Source: Gluconobacter kanchanaburiensis NBRC 103587 (GTDB lineage: Bacteria > Pseudomonadota > Alphaproteobacteria > Acetobacterales > Acetobacteraceae). Taken from it: 64,000 bases of DNA. Shown piece by piece: positions 9,176-17,372 of this stretch. Position 1 is the stretch's first letter. Every line of letters begins with the position of its first letter. The position numbers were made by a program, and so were the translations under genes. The DNA lies in assembly GCF_007988905.1 (NCBI RefSeq), contig NZ_BJVA01000009.1, forward strand, positions 1 through 64,000, read 5' to 3'. Under the pieces are notes generated by a model that was not told the origin of the DNA, ran no database searches, and saw only the letters and a list, made by a program, of their open reading frames with translations.

Positions 9176-9598
9176 TCAGACGGAAGCGAGCTCGGGCCAA
9201 CCGGTTTCTGGGCGGTCGAGATGCTTTAGCAGGTCGTGCTCCGGCGTGTTGACGAGATCCTTGACTAGCGTCTTGAACAGCTTTTTGGCTGTCGGCTTGT
9301 CGAGATGTTCGCGAATTTCGTGCGAAGCCTGAGCCGGCGCGACAAGCAGGATGCCTTCGACGTCGCTGTTCTGGGCTGCCTTGTTGATGTGACCTGCGAG
9401 GTCGCGCGTGAAATGCGCCTTGAGCTGCTCATGGGGGTTTTCACGGGGAGCCTTGATGGAGGCGACGTCCTTCTCCGCGTCTGAGCCCTTGTGCAGGTCG
9501 AAATTCGCGATCGTATGAAGATGTGAGCCTTCAAGCCTCAGGAAACGGGCCTTTTCACCATCAGCGACAACGTAGATGACGGGGTCCTGTGTGGCCAT
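9176..9598 (-). CDS. Host-attachment-family protein
   Basis: The start at 9598 (MATQDPVIYVVADG) has an AAGGA site nine bases upstream and gives 140 residues. The sequence fits the 'protein required for attachment to host cells' family, first linked to plant-cell attachment in Agrobacterium: an IYVVADGEKARFLRLEG opening, a KAPRENPHEQLKAHF segment, GILLVAPAQASHEIREHL and a C-terminal tail with KLFKTLVKDL. The family resembles the eRF1/baeRF fold, and the biochemical role is not established. It is convergent with anmK. A longer frame to 9676 adds residues that do not look like the family. Confidence 0.8.
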   Translation of the reverse strand: MATQDPVIYVVADGEKARFLRLEGSHLHTIANFDLHKGSDAEKDVASIKAPRENPHEQLKAHFTRDLAGHINKAAQNSDVEGILLVAPAQASHEIREHLDKPTAKKLFKTLVKDLVNTPEHDLLKHLDRPETGWPELASV

Positions 9599-9766
9599 GT
9601 CGGGAAATCCTTGTTTTAAAATCCGATAACGCATCTGTAACTGTTTTGAGGTGGGATAGTTTCTGCAGACTGGCAAGGTGAAGCAGAGTCGATTTCCGTT
9701 AAGTTATTGAAAAAATGTGATATATTTTGGTTTAAGAATGTTTTTTGAAGAATTCGGAATTTTTTT

Positions 9767-9796
9767 GTTGAAACGCGGTCGCTATATGCCCAATCT
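9767..9796 (+). promoter_or_regulatory. Sigma-32-like (heat-shock) promoter
   Basis: In an AT-rich stretch, GTTG at 9767 is followed by 18 bases and then CCCAATCT at 9789-9796. This fits the alphaproteobacterial heat-shock pattern CTTG-N17/18-CYTATNT apart from two positions. The spacing is identical to the dnaK promoter in this window. Transcription would start near 9803 and lead into the small gene at 9848. Assignment is by pattern only. Confidence 0.45.
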
Positions 9797-9847
9797 CTGA
9801 ATTGAGCCTACCAGAAAATCTTTTCCAAAGGCTCAAAGGAGGCAAGT

Positions 9848-9979
9848 ATGGCTTTGACGAATACTCTTCTGCCGTATGTTGGTCCGATGACAGTCGCTGT
9901 TGCGGTGTTTGCCTATACTCTCCTGCAAGGGAGCCGGAAACCAGATGTTTCCTACGCGAAAGTAAGGCATCGACGATAG
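9848..9979 (+). CDS. Small membrane protein, 43 aa
   Basis: The ATG at 9848 is preceded by a near-perfect ribosome site (AAAGGAGG, spacing 6). The 43 residues run from a short polar start through one hydrophobic segment (residues about 8-26, PYVGPMTVAVAVFAYTLLQG) to a basic tail (SRKPDV.., KVRHRR). This is a single-pass small membrane protein, probably with the basic C-terminus in the cytoplasm. No family is recognised. It lies behind a heat-shock-like promoter and 78 bases before hemH, so it could be a stress-induced membrane peptide. Confidence 0.6.
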   Translation: MALTNTLLPYVGPMTVAVAVFAYTLLQGSRKPDVSYAKVRHRR

Positions 9980-10057
9980 CGTCCCGAAAGGGGCGCGTAT
10001 CCGCCGACGCTTTCCCTCTTTTCCTGACGCGTGCCCGGCTCCACAGTAGAGGGCACT

Positions 10058-11089
10058 ATGACATTTTTTCACAAACCTCCCCGTATTGCTCCTCCGCCAG
10101 AAGGGCGGACCGGTATCCTCCTCGTCAATCTCGGAACGCCTGATGATACAGGCTATTTTTCCGTGAGGCGGTATCTGAGCGAATTTCTCTCTGACCGGCG
10201 CGTCATCGAGAGTCCCCCACTGATCTGGCAGCCAATCCTTCAGGGTATCATTCTGACAAAACGTCCTTTTGCGAGCGGCGCCAATTACGCGCGGATCTGG
10301 CACAAGGAAGAGAACGCTTCGCCGTTGCGGGTTTATACTCGCAGGCAGGCTGAAGGGCTTGCGGAACGGCTCAAGGCCGAAGGTATCCCGGTGGAATGGG
10401 GTATGCGTTATGGTCGCCCGTCTGTCGCAAAAGCCCTTGAAAGCTTGATGGATCAGGGCTGTGACCGGATTATCAGTATTCCGCTTTATCCACAGTATTC
10501 CGCAACAACGACCGCAACGGCGAACGATCAGCTCTTCCGCGCTCTCATGCGCCTGCGCCGTCAGCCCGCGGTCCTGACTGTTCCCTCATTTCCGGATCAC
10601 CCCGCGTTCATACGGGCTCTGGAGACGTCTGTCAGAGAGACCCTTGCCGGGTTAAATTTCACCCCCCAGCAGGTAGTGGCTTCTTTCCACGGACTCCCCA
10701 AGGTCTGTATCGACAAAGGCGACACCTATCGGGATGAATGCGAGCGAACGATCGCGGCTCTGCGCAGTGCTCTGGGTTTTGACGCAGAGCGAATGCCTCT
10801 GACGTTCCAGTCACGTTTCGGTCCGCTTGAGTGGGTCCAGCCTTATACGGCCCCTTATGTTACGGCCCTTCCGAAGCAGGGCGTCACGAAAATTGCGGTT
10901 ATCATGCCCGGTTTTATGGTGGACTGCCTCGAGACCCTGGACGAGATCGGAAATGAACTGCGCGAAGAGTTTATGGAAGCGGGCGGCGAAGACTTTGCCC
11001 TCGTACCCTGTCTCAACGACTCGAAGGGAGCGATTGATTTGCTGGAGCAGCTTTCTCGATCTGCGATGGCCGGGTTTCAGCGTTCCTGA
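10058..11089 (+). CDS. hemH: Ferrochelatase
   Basis: HemH inserts Fe(II) into protoporphyrin IX in the last step of heme synthesis. The 343-residue protein has the opening TGILLVNLGTPD, the conserved MRYGRPSV, IPLYPQYSATTTAT, the active-site histidine segment VVASFHGLPKVCIDKGDTY, and a C-terminal LETLDEIGNELRE with the conserved Glu pair. I chose the ATG at 10058, which has GAGGG just upstream, over an in-frame start nine codons earlier. A strong terminator follows. Heme is needed for the respiratory cytochromes and for flavohemoglobin. Confidence 0.96.
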   Translation: MTFFHKPPRIAPPPEGRTGILLVNLGTPDDTGYFSVRRYLSEFLSDRRVIESPPLIWQPILQGIILTKRPFASGANYARIWHKEENASPLRVYTRRQAEGLAERLKAEGIPVEWGMRYGRPSVAKALESLMDQGCDRIISIPLYPQYSATTTATANDQLFRALMRLRRQPAVLTVPSFPDHPAFIRALETSVRETLAGLNFTPQQVVASFHGLPKVCIDKGDTYRDECERTIAALRSALGFDAERMPLTFQSRFGPLEWVQPYTAPYVTALPKQGVTKIAVIMPGFMVDCLETLDEIGNELREEFMEAGGEDFALVPCLNDSKGAIDLLEQLSRSAMAGFQRS

Positions 11090-11112
11090 AACCGTCTGCT
11101 GATTGTTTCAGA

Positions 11113-11141
11113 CCCCACCCGGTATAGGGTGGGTTTTTTTT
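11113..11141 (+). terminator. Intrinsic terminator after hemH
   Basis: CCCACCC (11114-11120) and GGGTGGG (11127-11133) form a stem with a six-base loop, followed by eight T residues. It lies 24 bases after the hemH stop and separates hemH from the levansucrase leader. Confidence 0.9.
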
Positions 11142-11204
11142 ATGTAGCCCTGTCTTGTTGCCTTAGGGGAATGTCTCTGGGAAATGGGAGGTGCATTTTC
11201 CGGG

Positions 11205-11233
11205 TTGCATTGCGTGCGGTTCATGTCTATAAC
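11205..11233 (+). promoter_or_regulatory. Housekeeping-type promoter of the levansucrase leader
   Basis: TTGCAT (11205-11210) and TATAAC (11228-11233) are separated by exactly 17 bases, a good sigma-70 pattern. Transcription would start near 11240, about 200 bases before the levansucrase start, so the mRNA has a long leader. Pattern-based call. Confidence 0.6.
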
Positions 11234-11239
11234 TGTGGC

Positions 11240-11440
11240 ATTGAGCCATAAACGGTATTGAAAAAACCGCTTCATAAGTCATTTCAGGCAAAGCTCATGT
11301 CAAAAGGTCTGTCCGCAGGGGCAGGCCTTTTTTGTTTTCTGTTTCTGAAGAAACGCACGCAGTTCTCTGGAGAAATTACGGCTCCAGACGAGGTTTGTTG
11401 TGTGCTCTTCCATAAGTCTTTCAGGGTGAGATCGCTGTGA
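11240..11440 (+). promoter_or_regulatory. Levansucrase leader: candidate attenuator with a 47-codon upstream ORF
   Basis: Three hairpins follow the promoter: TGGC/GCCA (11236-11248, at the expected 5' end), CGGT/ACCG (11253-11269), and a 13-bp stem with a T tract at 11302-11338, which is an intrinsic terminator. An ORF of 47 codons starts with ATG at 11298, four bases before that terminator stem, runs straight through it, and ends with TGA at 11438-11440. Its stop overlaps the GTG (11437-11439) that can start levansucrase. The sequence near the ORF start is repeated near the GTG: TTCATAAGTCATTTCAGG (11271-11288) against TTCCATAAGTCTTTCAGG (11408-11425). A ribosome on the upstream ORF would cover the terminator, so translation could control read-through. 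Alternatively 11240-11338 is an independent small RNA. Confidence 0.45.
11302..11338 (+). terminator. Intrinsic terminator within the levansucrase leader
   Basis: The arm at 11302-11314 pairs with 11319-11331 (13 bp including two G-U pairs, four-base loop), followed by TT and, after one G, four more T. It is located upstream of, not after, a gene, which suggests attenuation or the 3' end of a short RNA. Confidence 0.7.
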
Positions 11441-12801
11441 GCGATCCAGACTTTGAAAAAATCTTCAAATCTTTATTCACGGGAAAAATCATGAACGCTG
11501 TTTCCAGCACGCAGAGCGCAGTCCAGTCAGGTTCGCGCTGGACGATCGCTGACGCGATGAAGATCCGTACCGATGATCCGACGACGACCATGCCGGTCAT
11601 CGATTATGCGTTTCCCGTCATCGATTCCGATGTCTGGCAGTGGGACACCTGGCTGCTGCGCGACATTCATGGCAAGACCGTCACCTTCAAGGGCTGGTAT
11701 GTGATGTTTGCCCTCGTTGCCGATCGTGCCGCCACGGGCGATACGACAGAGGGCTGGCACAGCCGCAACAACTATTCCTATATCGGCTACTACTACAGCC
11801 GCACCGGTAATGGCGCGGACTGGAAGTTCGGTGGCCGTGTCATCAAGGAAGGCGCCAACTCCCGCAGCTGGGAATGGTCCGGTTGCGCAGTCATGCGCGA
11901 GAACAGCGCCAATACGGTCGATCTGTTCTATACCTCCGTCAACGATACGCCGTCCGAGTCTGTTCCGTCCTACACGACGGGCCGCATTCTGGCAGATGCC
12001 ACCGGCGTCTGGTTCGAGGGCTTCGATGTCTGCACGGACATGTTCCAGGCGGACGGCGTGAACTACGCCAACATCGTCGAGGACGAGTACTGGGACTTCC
12101 GCGATCCGCATATCTTCCGCAATCCGGACGATAATCAGATCTACGCCCTATTCGAAGGCAATGTTCCGGGCATGCGTGGTGACTTCACCATCGGTTCTGA
12201 CGAGATGGGCCTTGTGCCGCCAGCTACAACTGTTCCTGCTGGTGCGCAGTATGGCGCTGCGGCCATCGGCATTGCCCGCCTGACGTCCGACGCCACAAAG
12301 GGTGATTTCTCGGAGTGGGAAATGCTGCCGGCTCTCGTGACTGCGCTGGGTGTCAATGATCAGACGGAACGTCCCCATGTCGTGTTCCAGGACGGCCTGA
12401 CCTATCTGTTCACGATCTCACATCATTCCACTTTCACCGGCAACAGCACGGGGCCGGATGGAGTGTATGGTTTCGTGTCCCGGAACGGTATTTTCGGTCC
12501 GTATGCACCGCTGAACGGTTCGGGCCTCGTGCTCGGCAATCCATCCTCGGCGCCGTACGAGACCTACTCGCACTTCGTCGATCCTGCCGGTTATGTGCAG
12601 TCCTTCATTGATACCTTGCCGCAGCCCGGTTCGGCTGACCCGCAGGACCCGACGACCTATCGCATCGGTGGCACGCTGGCCCCGACCGTGAAGATCGTCC
12701 TCGAAGGTGAGCGGACCTATCTGACGGAAGTTCACGCTTACGGGCAGGTTTATGCCCAGGGCGTCTGGCCGACTTCTTCGGCCTTTGACAAGCGCTCCTG
12801 A
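11437..12801 (+). CDS. Levansucrase (GH68)
   Basis: GH68 enzyme that transfers fructosyl units from sucrose to make levan. Numbering from the GTG at 11437, the nucleophile is Asp70 in WQWDTW, the transition-state Asp is Asp223 in WDFRDPHIF, and the acid/base is Glu311 in DQTERPHVV; WSGCAV and SFID also match. The body closely resembles the Zymomonas mobilis extracellular levansucrase. There is no signal peptide, as in Zymomonas, so export must be unconventional if it is secreted. The GTG has AGGGTGAG upstream; the ATG at 11491 (MNAVSST) matches the start of relatives better and is a real alternative. An inulosucrase activity is less likely. Preceded by an unusual leader and followed by a terminator. 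Confidence 0.92.
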   Translation: MSDPDFEKIFKSLFTGKIMNAVSSTQSAVQSGSRWTIADAMKIRTDDPTTTMPVIDYAFPVIDSDVWQWDTWLLRDIHGKTVTFKGWYVMFALVADRAATGDTTEGWHSRNNYSYIGYYYSRTGNGADWKFGGRVIKEGANSRSWEWSGCAVMRENSANTVDLFYTSVNDTPSESVPSYTTGRILADATGVWFEGFDVCTDMFQADGVNYANIVEDEYWDFRDPHIFRNPDDNQIYALFEGNVPGMRGDFTIGSDEMGLVPPATTVPAGAQYGAAAIGIARLTSDATKGDFSEWEMLPALVTALGVNDQTERPHVVFQDGLTYLFTISHHSTFTGNSTGPDGVYGFVSRNGIFGPYAPLNGSGLVLGNPSSAPYETYSHFVDPAGYVQSFIDTLPQPGSADPQDPTTYRIGGTLAPTVKIVLEGERTYLTEVHAYGQVYAQGVWPTSSAFDKRS

Positions 12802-12810
12802 AGTCGTTTT

Positions 12811-12841
12811 GCCCTCTCCCGAAAGGGGGAGGGCATTTTTT
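12811..12841 (+). terminator. Intrinsic terminator after levansucrase
   Basis: GCCCTCTCCC (12811-12820) pairs with the GGGGGAGGGC arm around a GAAA loop and is followed by ATTTTTT. It starts ten bases after the stop codon. Confidence 0.92.
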
Positions 12842-12927
12842 GCGTTTCAGATTCTGCGCATCAGGCGAAGAGATGCGCTGGACTGTGGGCCTGAAACTGT
12901 TTTGACGATTTCTGGAAAATTATCGGC

Positions 12928-13004
12928 TGGTCGGAGTGAGAGGATTCGAACCTCCGGCCCCTGCGTCCCGAACACAGTGCTCTACCAGGCTGAGCTACAC
13001 TCCG
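12928..13004 (-). tRNA. tRNA-Pro (anticodon CGG)
   Basis: The minus strand folds as a 77-nt cloverleaf: acceptor CGGAGTG/CACTCCG, D arm with GCTCAGCCTGGTAGAGC, anticodon stem CTGTG/CGCAG around loop TTCGGGA (anticodon CGG, reading CCG), T arm with GGTTCGAATCC, and an encoded CCA end. It lies downstream of lepB on the same strand. Confidence 0.97.
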
Positions 13005-13064
13005 GCCGACGGCGCTTCTCCTACAGGGGTTAATGCTTTCCTGCAAGAGGGCTGGCGCTAAAAA

Positions 13065-13784
13065 TCAGAGAACCAGCGCTGTTCTGCCAATATCCCGCCA
13101 TGACCACAGAACGGCGCGGGCCTGTCCCTGGAGGTTCCAGACAGGAAGAAGTCCGACGCCTCCCTCCGCTACGCTAACGCGAGAGTCGGCGGAGTTGTCT
13201 CGGTTGTCGCCCATGACAAATAGATGATCCGCCGGGACTGTGAAGGGCGCGACGTTATCCAGTTCTCCGTCCTGCGATATTTTGAGAATGTCATGATGGA
13301 TATTCCCAGGCAGGATTTCTTCATAGCGCTCAGCTGGCACCCAGACGCCTTTGTGGCTTTCTTCATGTGCGGTGCCCAGATCTTTCCAGGGCAATTCGGT
13401 TCCGTTCAGAAAGACATGCCCGTGGACGAGCGCGATCCGGTCTCCGGGTAGGCCGATGACACGCTTGACCCATGTCTGATTCAAATTGGCGGGTGCCCGG
13501 AAGACGACGACGTCCCCTCGACGGGGAAGATGCCCGAAAAGACGTCCGTTCGTGCCGGAGGTGGGCTTCAGAAGATTGCCGAAGGGAAGATTGGCGGTGC
13601 TCAGACCGTAGGAAGGTACGATAACGCCAATCTGGTCCCCGATCAGCAGGGTCGGCTCCATAGAGGCCGAGGGGACGGTATAGCTGGCCGCGAGGGCGCT
13701 ATGGATTGTCATGAAGCCTAGAAAGACGGGCAGGCAGGACAGGATGTCACGTGCAAGAGAACGCAGAGTTGGGATGCGGGGCAT
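13065..13784 (-). CDS. lepB: Signal peptidase I
   Basis: LepB cleaves Sec and Tat signal peptides at the outer face of the inner membrane. The 239-residue S26 protease has one N-terminal membrane segment (about residues 14-33), the catalytic Ser41 in VPSASMEPTLLIGD, the catalytic Lys near 106 in TWVKRVIGLPGDRI, and the box GDNRDNSADSR. This is a complete short form. It is followed by tRNA-Pro on the same strand and separated from the upstream etf genes by a terminator. Confidence 0.95.
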   Translation of the reverse strand: MPRIPTLRSLARDILSCLPVFLGFMTIHSALAASYTVPSASMEPTLLIGDQIGVIVPSYGLSTANLPFGNLLKPTSGTNGRLFGHLPRRGDVVVFRAPANLNQTWVKRVIGLPGDRIALVHGHVFLNGTELPWKDLGTAHEESHKGVWVPAERYEEILPGNIHHDILKISQDGELDNVAPFTVPADHLFVMGDNRDNSADSRVSVAEGGVGLLPVWNLQGQARAVLWSWRDIGRTALVL

Positions 13785-13861
13785 AATGAGGGTCTCCGTG
13801 CCCGACAGAGTGCCTTATGGGGGCCGGAGTGCCAGTTAAACCTGCGTCAGATCCTGTCATG

Positions 13862-13898
13862 AAAAAAGGGGCGTCCCGTCATGGGGTGCCCCTTTTTT
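13862..13898 (-). terminator. Terminator after etfA
   Basis: Reading the minus strand, AAAAAAGGGGCACCCC forms a stem with the GGGGC-TTTTTT side (13862-13872 with 13887-13898). The A and T tracts on both sides would let it work in either direction. It sits between the etfA stop and the lepB start. Confidence 0.8.
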
Positions 13899-13920
13899 GT
13901 CGTTTCAGGCGAACGGTGCC

Positions 13921-14826
13921 TTACAGCGCCTTTTCGAGCGCCGGCAGGACTTCGAACAGATCACCCACGATGCCGTAATCGGCGACCTTGAAAATCGGCG
14001 CTTCCGGATCGGTGTTGATGGCCACGATGACGCGGCTGTCCTTCATGCCGGCCAGATGCTGGATTGCACCTGACAGACCGACGGCGATGTAGAGCTCCGG
14101 CGCCACGATCTTTCCGGTCTGGCCGACCTGCATTTCGTTGGGAGCAAAACCGGAATCCACGGCTGCACGGGACGCGCCGATGGCGGCGTTCAGCTTGTCG
14201 GCAATGGGTTCAAGCAGCTTGAAGTTTGTAGCGTCCTTCAGGCCCTTGCCGCCGGAAATCACTACGCGGGCAGATTCCAGTTCCGGGCGATCGGATGCCG
14301 AAAGCTCGACCTTCACGAAAACAGACTTCTCGCTGGCCGGAGCTTCGACCGTCTCAACCGTGGCGGACCCACCTTCGGTAGCAATCGGATCGAAATTGGA
14401 GCCGCGGACCGTCAGCACCTTGATGCTGTCGGCGGAGCGGACCGTCGCCAGCGCGTTTCCAGCATAGATCGGACGCACGAACGTGTCGGCGTCCTTGATC
14501 TCGACTACATCGGGGATGGGCTGCACGTCCAGCAGGCCTGCCAGACGCGGCAGGATGTTTTTGCCGGTGGCGGAGGCGGCGGCCACGATGTGGCTGTAGT
14601 CTTTCGCGCGGGCAGCCAGAAGATCGGCGGCGGGCTCGGCCAGATCGTTGACCAGACCCGGAACGCTGAGAACGCGCGTCACACCCGGCAGGGCGGCAGC
14701 GGCCTGTGCGCCGTCTCCGAACACGATGGCATCGACGGCACCGAAGCGGGAGGCCGCGGCAACAGCCGAACGGGAAGCCTGACGGACCGCGCCGTTTTCG
14801 ACTTCAACCAGAACAAGAGCGGTCAT
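13921..14826 (-). CDS. etfA: Electron transfer flavoprotein, alpha subunit
   Basis: EtfA binds the FAD of the ETF heterodimer, which takes electrons from acyl-CoA and other dehydrogenases to ETF-QO. The 301-residue protein has the N-terminal ETF domain ([12 protein letters not shown]) and the C-terminal FAD domain with [55 protein letters not shown] and [12 protein letters not shown], all diagnostic. Its ATG overlaps the etfB stop by one base, so the subunits are co-translated. Confidence 0.97.
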   Translation of the reverse strand: MTALVLVEVENGAVRQASRSAVAAASRFGAVDAIVFGDGAQAAAALPGVTRVLSVPGLVNDLAEPAADLLAARAKDYSHIVAAASATGKNILPRLAGLLDVQPIPDVVEIKDADTFVRPIYAGNALATVRSADSIKVLTVRGSNFDPIATEGGSATVETVEAPASEKSVFVKVELSASDRPELESARVVISGGKGLKDATNFKLLEPIADKLNAAIGASRAAVDSGFAPNEMQVGQTGKIVAPELYIAVGLSGAIQHLAGMKDSRVIVAINTDPEAPIFKVADYGIVGDLFEVLPALEKAL

Positions 14827-15575
14827 CAGATCACCTTCGCTTCTGTCTTGAGCTTTTCGACCAGTTCGGCCGCGCTGTTCACTTTCACGCCTTCCTTGCG
14901 CTCGGCGGGCTCGGCCACCGAGACCACCGTCAGGCGCGACGCCGTATCAACGCCGAGGCTGTCGACTTCGATCGTCTCAAGCGGCTTCTTGCGGGCCTTC
15001 ATGATGTTCGGAAGGGACGCATAGCGCGGCTCGTTGAGGCGCAGATCCGCCGTCACCACAGCCGGAAGCGTGAGGGACACGACTTCCGTGCCGCCATCAA
15101 TCTCGCGGGCAACTTCGATACGACCATCGGCAACCGTCACAGCGCTGGCGAACGTGCCCTGCGGCCAGCCGAGCTTCGCGGCCAGGATCTGGCCCGTGGC
15201 GTTCATGTCGTCGTCGATTGCCTGCTTGCCCATGCAGATCAGGCCGGCCTCTTCGCGCGTGGCGATCGCCTTGAGCACGTTGGCCACGGCGCGCGGCTCA
15301 AGCGTGTCGTCCGTCCGCACGAGGATGGCGCGGTCCGCTCCCATCGCCATGGCCGTACGCAGCACGTCCTGCGCGGCCTGTGCGCCGACGGTCACGACCA
15401 CAACTTCCTTGGCAGCACCCTTTTCACGCAGGCGCACTGCTTCTTCGACTGCGATTTCGTCGAACGGATTCATGGACATTTTCACGCCCTGCGTTTCGAC
15501 ACCGCTGCCATCGGCCGCTACACGTACCTTGACGTTGTAATCGACCACCCGTTTGACTGGGACCAGAACTTTCAT
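14826..15575 (-). CDS. etfB: Electron transfer flavoprotein, beta subunit
   Basis: Partner of EtfA; the beta subunit binds AMP and contacts the dehydrogenases. From the ATG at 15575 it has 249 residues, starting with the canonical [19 protein letters not shown]. It also has [19 protein letters not shown], the [28 protein letters not shown] signature and the recognition-loop-like [17 protein letters not shown] site lies seven bases upstream. A slightly earlier ATG (15581) is possible; the extension to 15605 is not conserved. Confidence 0.96.
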   Translation of the reverse strand: MKVLVPVKRVVDYNVKVRVAADGSGVETQGVKMSMNPFDEIAVEEAVRLREKGAAKEVVVVTVGAQAAQDVLRTAMAMGADRAILVRTDDTLEPRAVANVLKAIATREEAGLICMGKQAIDDDMNATGQILAAKLGWPQGTFASAVTVADGRIEVAREIDGGTEVVSLTLPAVVTADLRLNEPRYASLPNIMKARKKPLETIEVDSLGVDTASRLTVVSVAEPAERKEGVKVNSAAELVEKLKTEAKVI

Positions 15576-15693
15576 CGTCATCTTTCGCTGCTGTCGCCGC
15601 CACAAAAACGGGTGCCACCGTAGCGGGACTGACCGGAAAAGTCACACTCCGCTCTGGTCATGCCGTTCTGCGGGCCCATTTGCGGGAAGAAAA

Positions 15694-17334
15694 TTACATC
15701 CCGACCGGATAGTTCGGACCGCCGCCGCCTTCGGGCGTGCACCAGTCGATGTTCTGCGTCGGGTCCTTGATGTCGCAAGTCTTGCAGTGCACGCAGTTCT
15801 GGGCGTTGATCCGGAGCTTCCAGGCGTTTTCGCCCGTCTGTTCCTGTTCATAGACGCCAGCCGGGCAGTAGCGGCTTTCCGGCGAATCGAAAACGTCATG
15901 ATTGACGGTCCGCCAGACGGCCTCGTTACGGAGTTTGAGGTGAACCGGCTGGTTTTCCTCGTGGTTGGTCCCGCTCAGAAAGACCGAACTGACGCGATCG
16001 AAGGTGATCTTCCCATCAGGCTTGGGATAGTCGATTTCCATGGATAGCGAGGCCGGACGCAGCGTCTCGTTATCGGCATGTGGGTGATGCAACGTCCATG
16101 GCGCGCGGCCCCGCAGGATCATGCTGTCGATTCCAGCATAGAGCGCGCCGAGCTTCATACCCCATTTCGCGAAGGCCGGGCGGATGTTGCGCGCCTCACG
16201 CAGTTCGGACCACAGCCAGGATTGGCGCACGCGCGCCGTCATGCTCGCGGCTTCCTTCTTGTCCTTTTCCAGAGCCTCCGCCACGGCTTCGGCGGCGATC
16301 ATGCCGGACTTCATGGCCGTATGGGTGCCCTTGATCTTGGGCATGTTCAGGAAGCCAGCCGAGTCACCAGCCAGAACGCCGCCGGGGAAAGTCAGGCGCG
16401 GAATGGACTGGAACCCGCCTTCGGACAGGGCTCGTGCGCCGTAGATCAGGCGCTTGCCGCCCTCGAAGTGTTCCCGGAAGGCCGGGTGCAGCTTGGTCCG
16501 CTGCATTTCCTCGAACGGCGAGAGATAGGTGTTGGCGTAATCGAGGCCGGTCACGAAGCCGAAGCTGACCAGATTTTCCCCGAAATGATAGAGCCAGGCG
16601 CCACCATAGGTATGGTCATCGAGCGGCCAGCCGAAGCTGTGTTGCACGAAACCGGGGCGATGCTTTTCTGCCGGGATTTCCCAGACTTCCTTGATGCCAA
16701 GGCCATAAGTCTGCGGATCGACGCCGTTGCGCAGGCCGAAACGCTTCATGGCGTGCGCGGTCAGGGAGCCACGTGCCCCTTCGGTCAGGATGGTCTGCTT
16801 CGCACGCAGGATCATGCCAGGCGTGAAGTTCGGTCCATGCTCACCGTTGCGTTCGATACCCATGTCGCCTGTGATGACGCCGGCGACGCGGTTGTCCTCA
16901 ATGAACAGTTCTGCACCGGCAAAACCGGGATAGATTTCTACGCCAAGACCTTCGGCCTGTTCGCCAAGCCAGCGGCAGACTTCGCCGAGGGAGACGACGT
17001 AATTGCCGTGATTGTCCATCTGCGGCATGACGCGGTCCAGATACGGGACTTTGAAAGAGCGGTTTTCCGTCAGGAACAGGACTTGCTCTTCCGAAACCTG
17101 CGTCCGCAGCGGTGCGCTCAGATCCCGCCAGTTGGGCAAAAGTTCGTCGAGACTGCGCGGTTCGATGACTGCGCCCGAGACGATATGCGCCCCGATCTCG
17201 CTGCCTTTTTCGATCAGGCAGACGCCCGCATCCGGCATCAGCTGTTTCAGGCGGATCGCGGCGGACAGACCGGCGGGACCGCCACCGACCACCACGACAT
17301 CGAATTCCATTTCTTCGCGTTCGATCTGGGTCAT
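15694..17334 (-). CDS. Electron transfer flavoprotein-ubiquinone oxidoreductase
   Basis: Membrane-associated FAD and 4Fe-4S enzyme that moves electrons from ETF to ubiquinone. The 546-residue protein has the FAD motif VVVVGGGPAGLSAAIRLKQL at residues about 14-33, a long middle domain with GGFQSIPRLTFPGGVLAGDSAGFLN, and a C-terminal cluster with cysteines in CPAGVYE, NCVHCKTCDIKDP and DWCTPEGGGG. It lies just upstream of etfB-etfA on the same strand (118-base gap), so the whole pathway is clustered. The electron-donor dehydrogenase is not in the window. Confidence 0.96.
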   Translation of the reverse strand: MTQIEREEMEFDVVVVGGGPAGLSAAIRLKQLMPDAGVCLIEKGSEIGAHIVSGAVIEPRSLDELLPNWRDLSAPLRTQVSEEQVLFLTENRSFKVPYLDRVMPQMDNHGNYVVSLGEVCRWLGEQAEGLGVEIYPGFAGAELFIEDNRVAGVITGDMGIERNGEHGPNFTPGMILRAKQTILTEGARGSLTAHAMKRFGLRNGVDPQTYGLGIKEVWEIPAEKHRPGFVQHSFGWPLDDHTYGGAWLYHFGENLVSFGFVTGLDYANTYLSPFEEMQRTKLHPAFREHFEGGKRLIYGARALSEGGFQSIPRLTFPGGVLAGDSAGFLNMPKIKGTHTAMKSGMIAAEAVAEALEKDKKEAASMTARVRQSWLWSELREARNIRPAFAKWGMKLGALYAGIDSMILRGRAPWTLHHPHADNETLRPASLSMEIDYPKPDGKITFDRVSSVFLSGTNHEENQPVHLKLRNEAVWRTVNHDVFDSPESRYCPAGVYEQEQTGENAWKLRINAQNCVHCKTCDIKDPTQNIDWCTPEGGGGPNYPVGM

Positions 17335-17372
17335 GATGTCAGGAAACTCGCTGAATAACTGGGATAAGGGTT

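Noticed and set aside
11258-11440. 60-codon frame from TTG at 11258 before levansucrase
   Set aside because: The TTG start has no ribosome site and lies in the second leader hairpin; only the part from ATG 11298 is considered.
16078-17358. Long plus-strand frame opposite the ETF-QO gene
   Set aside because: Antisense shadow of a secure gene; Arg/His/Gly-rich without recognisable motif.
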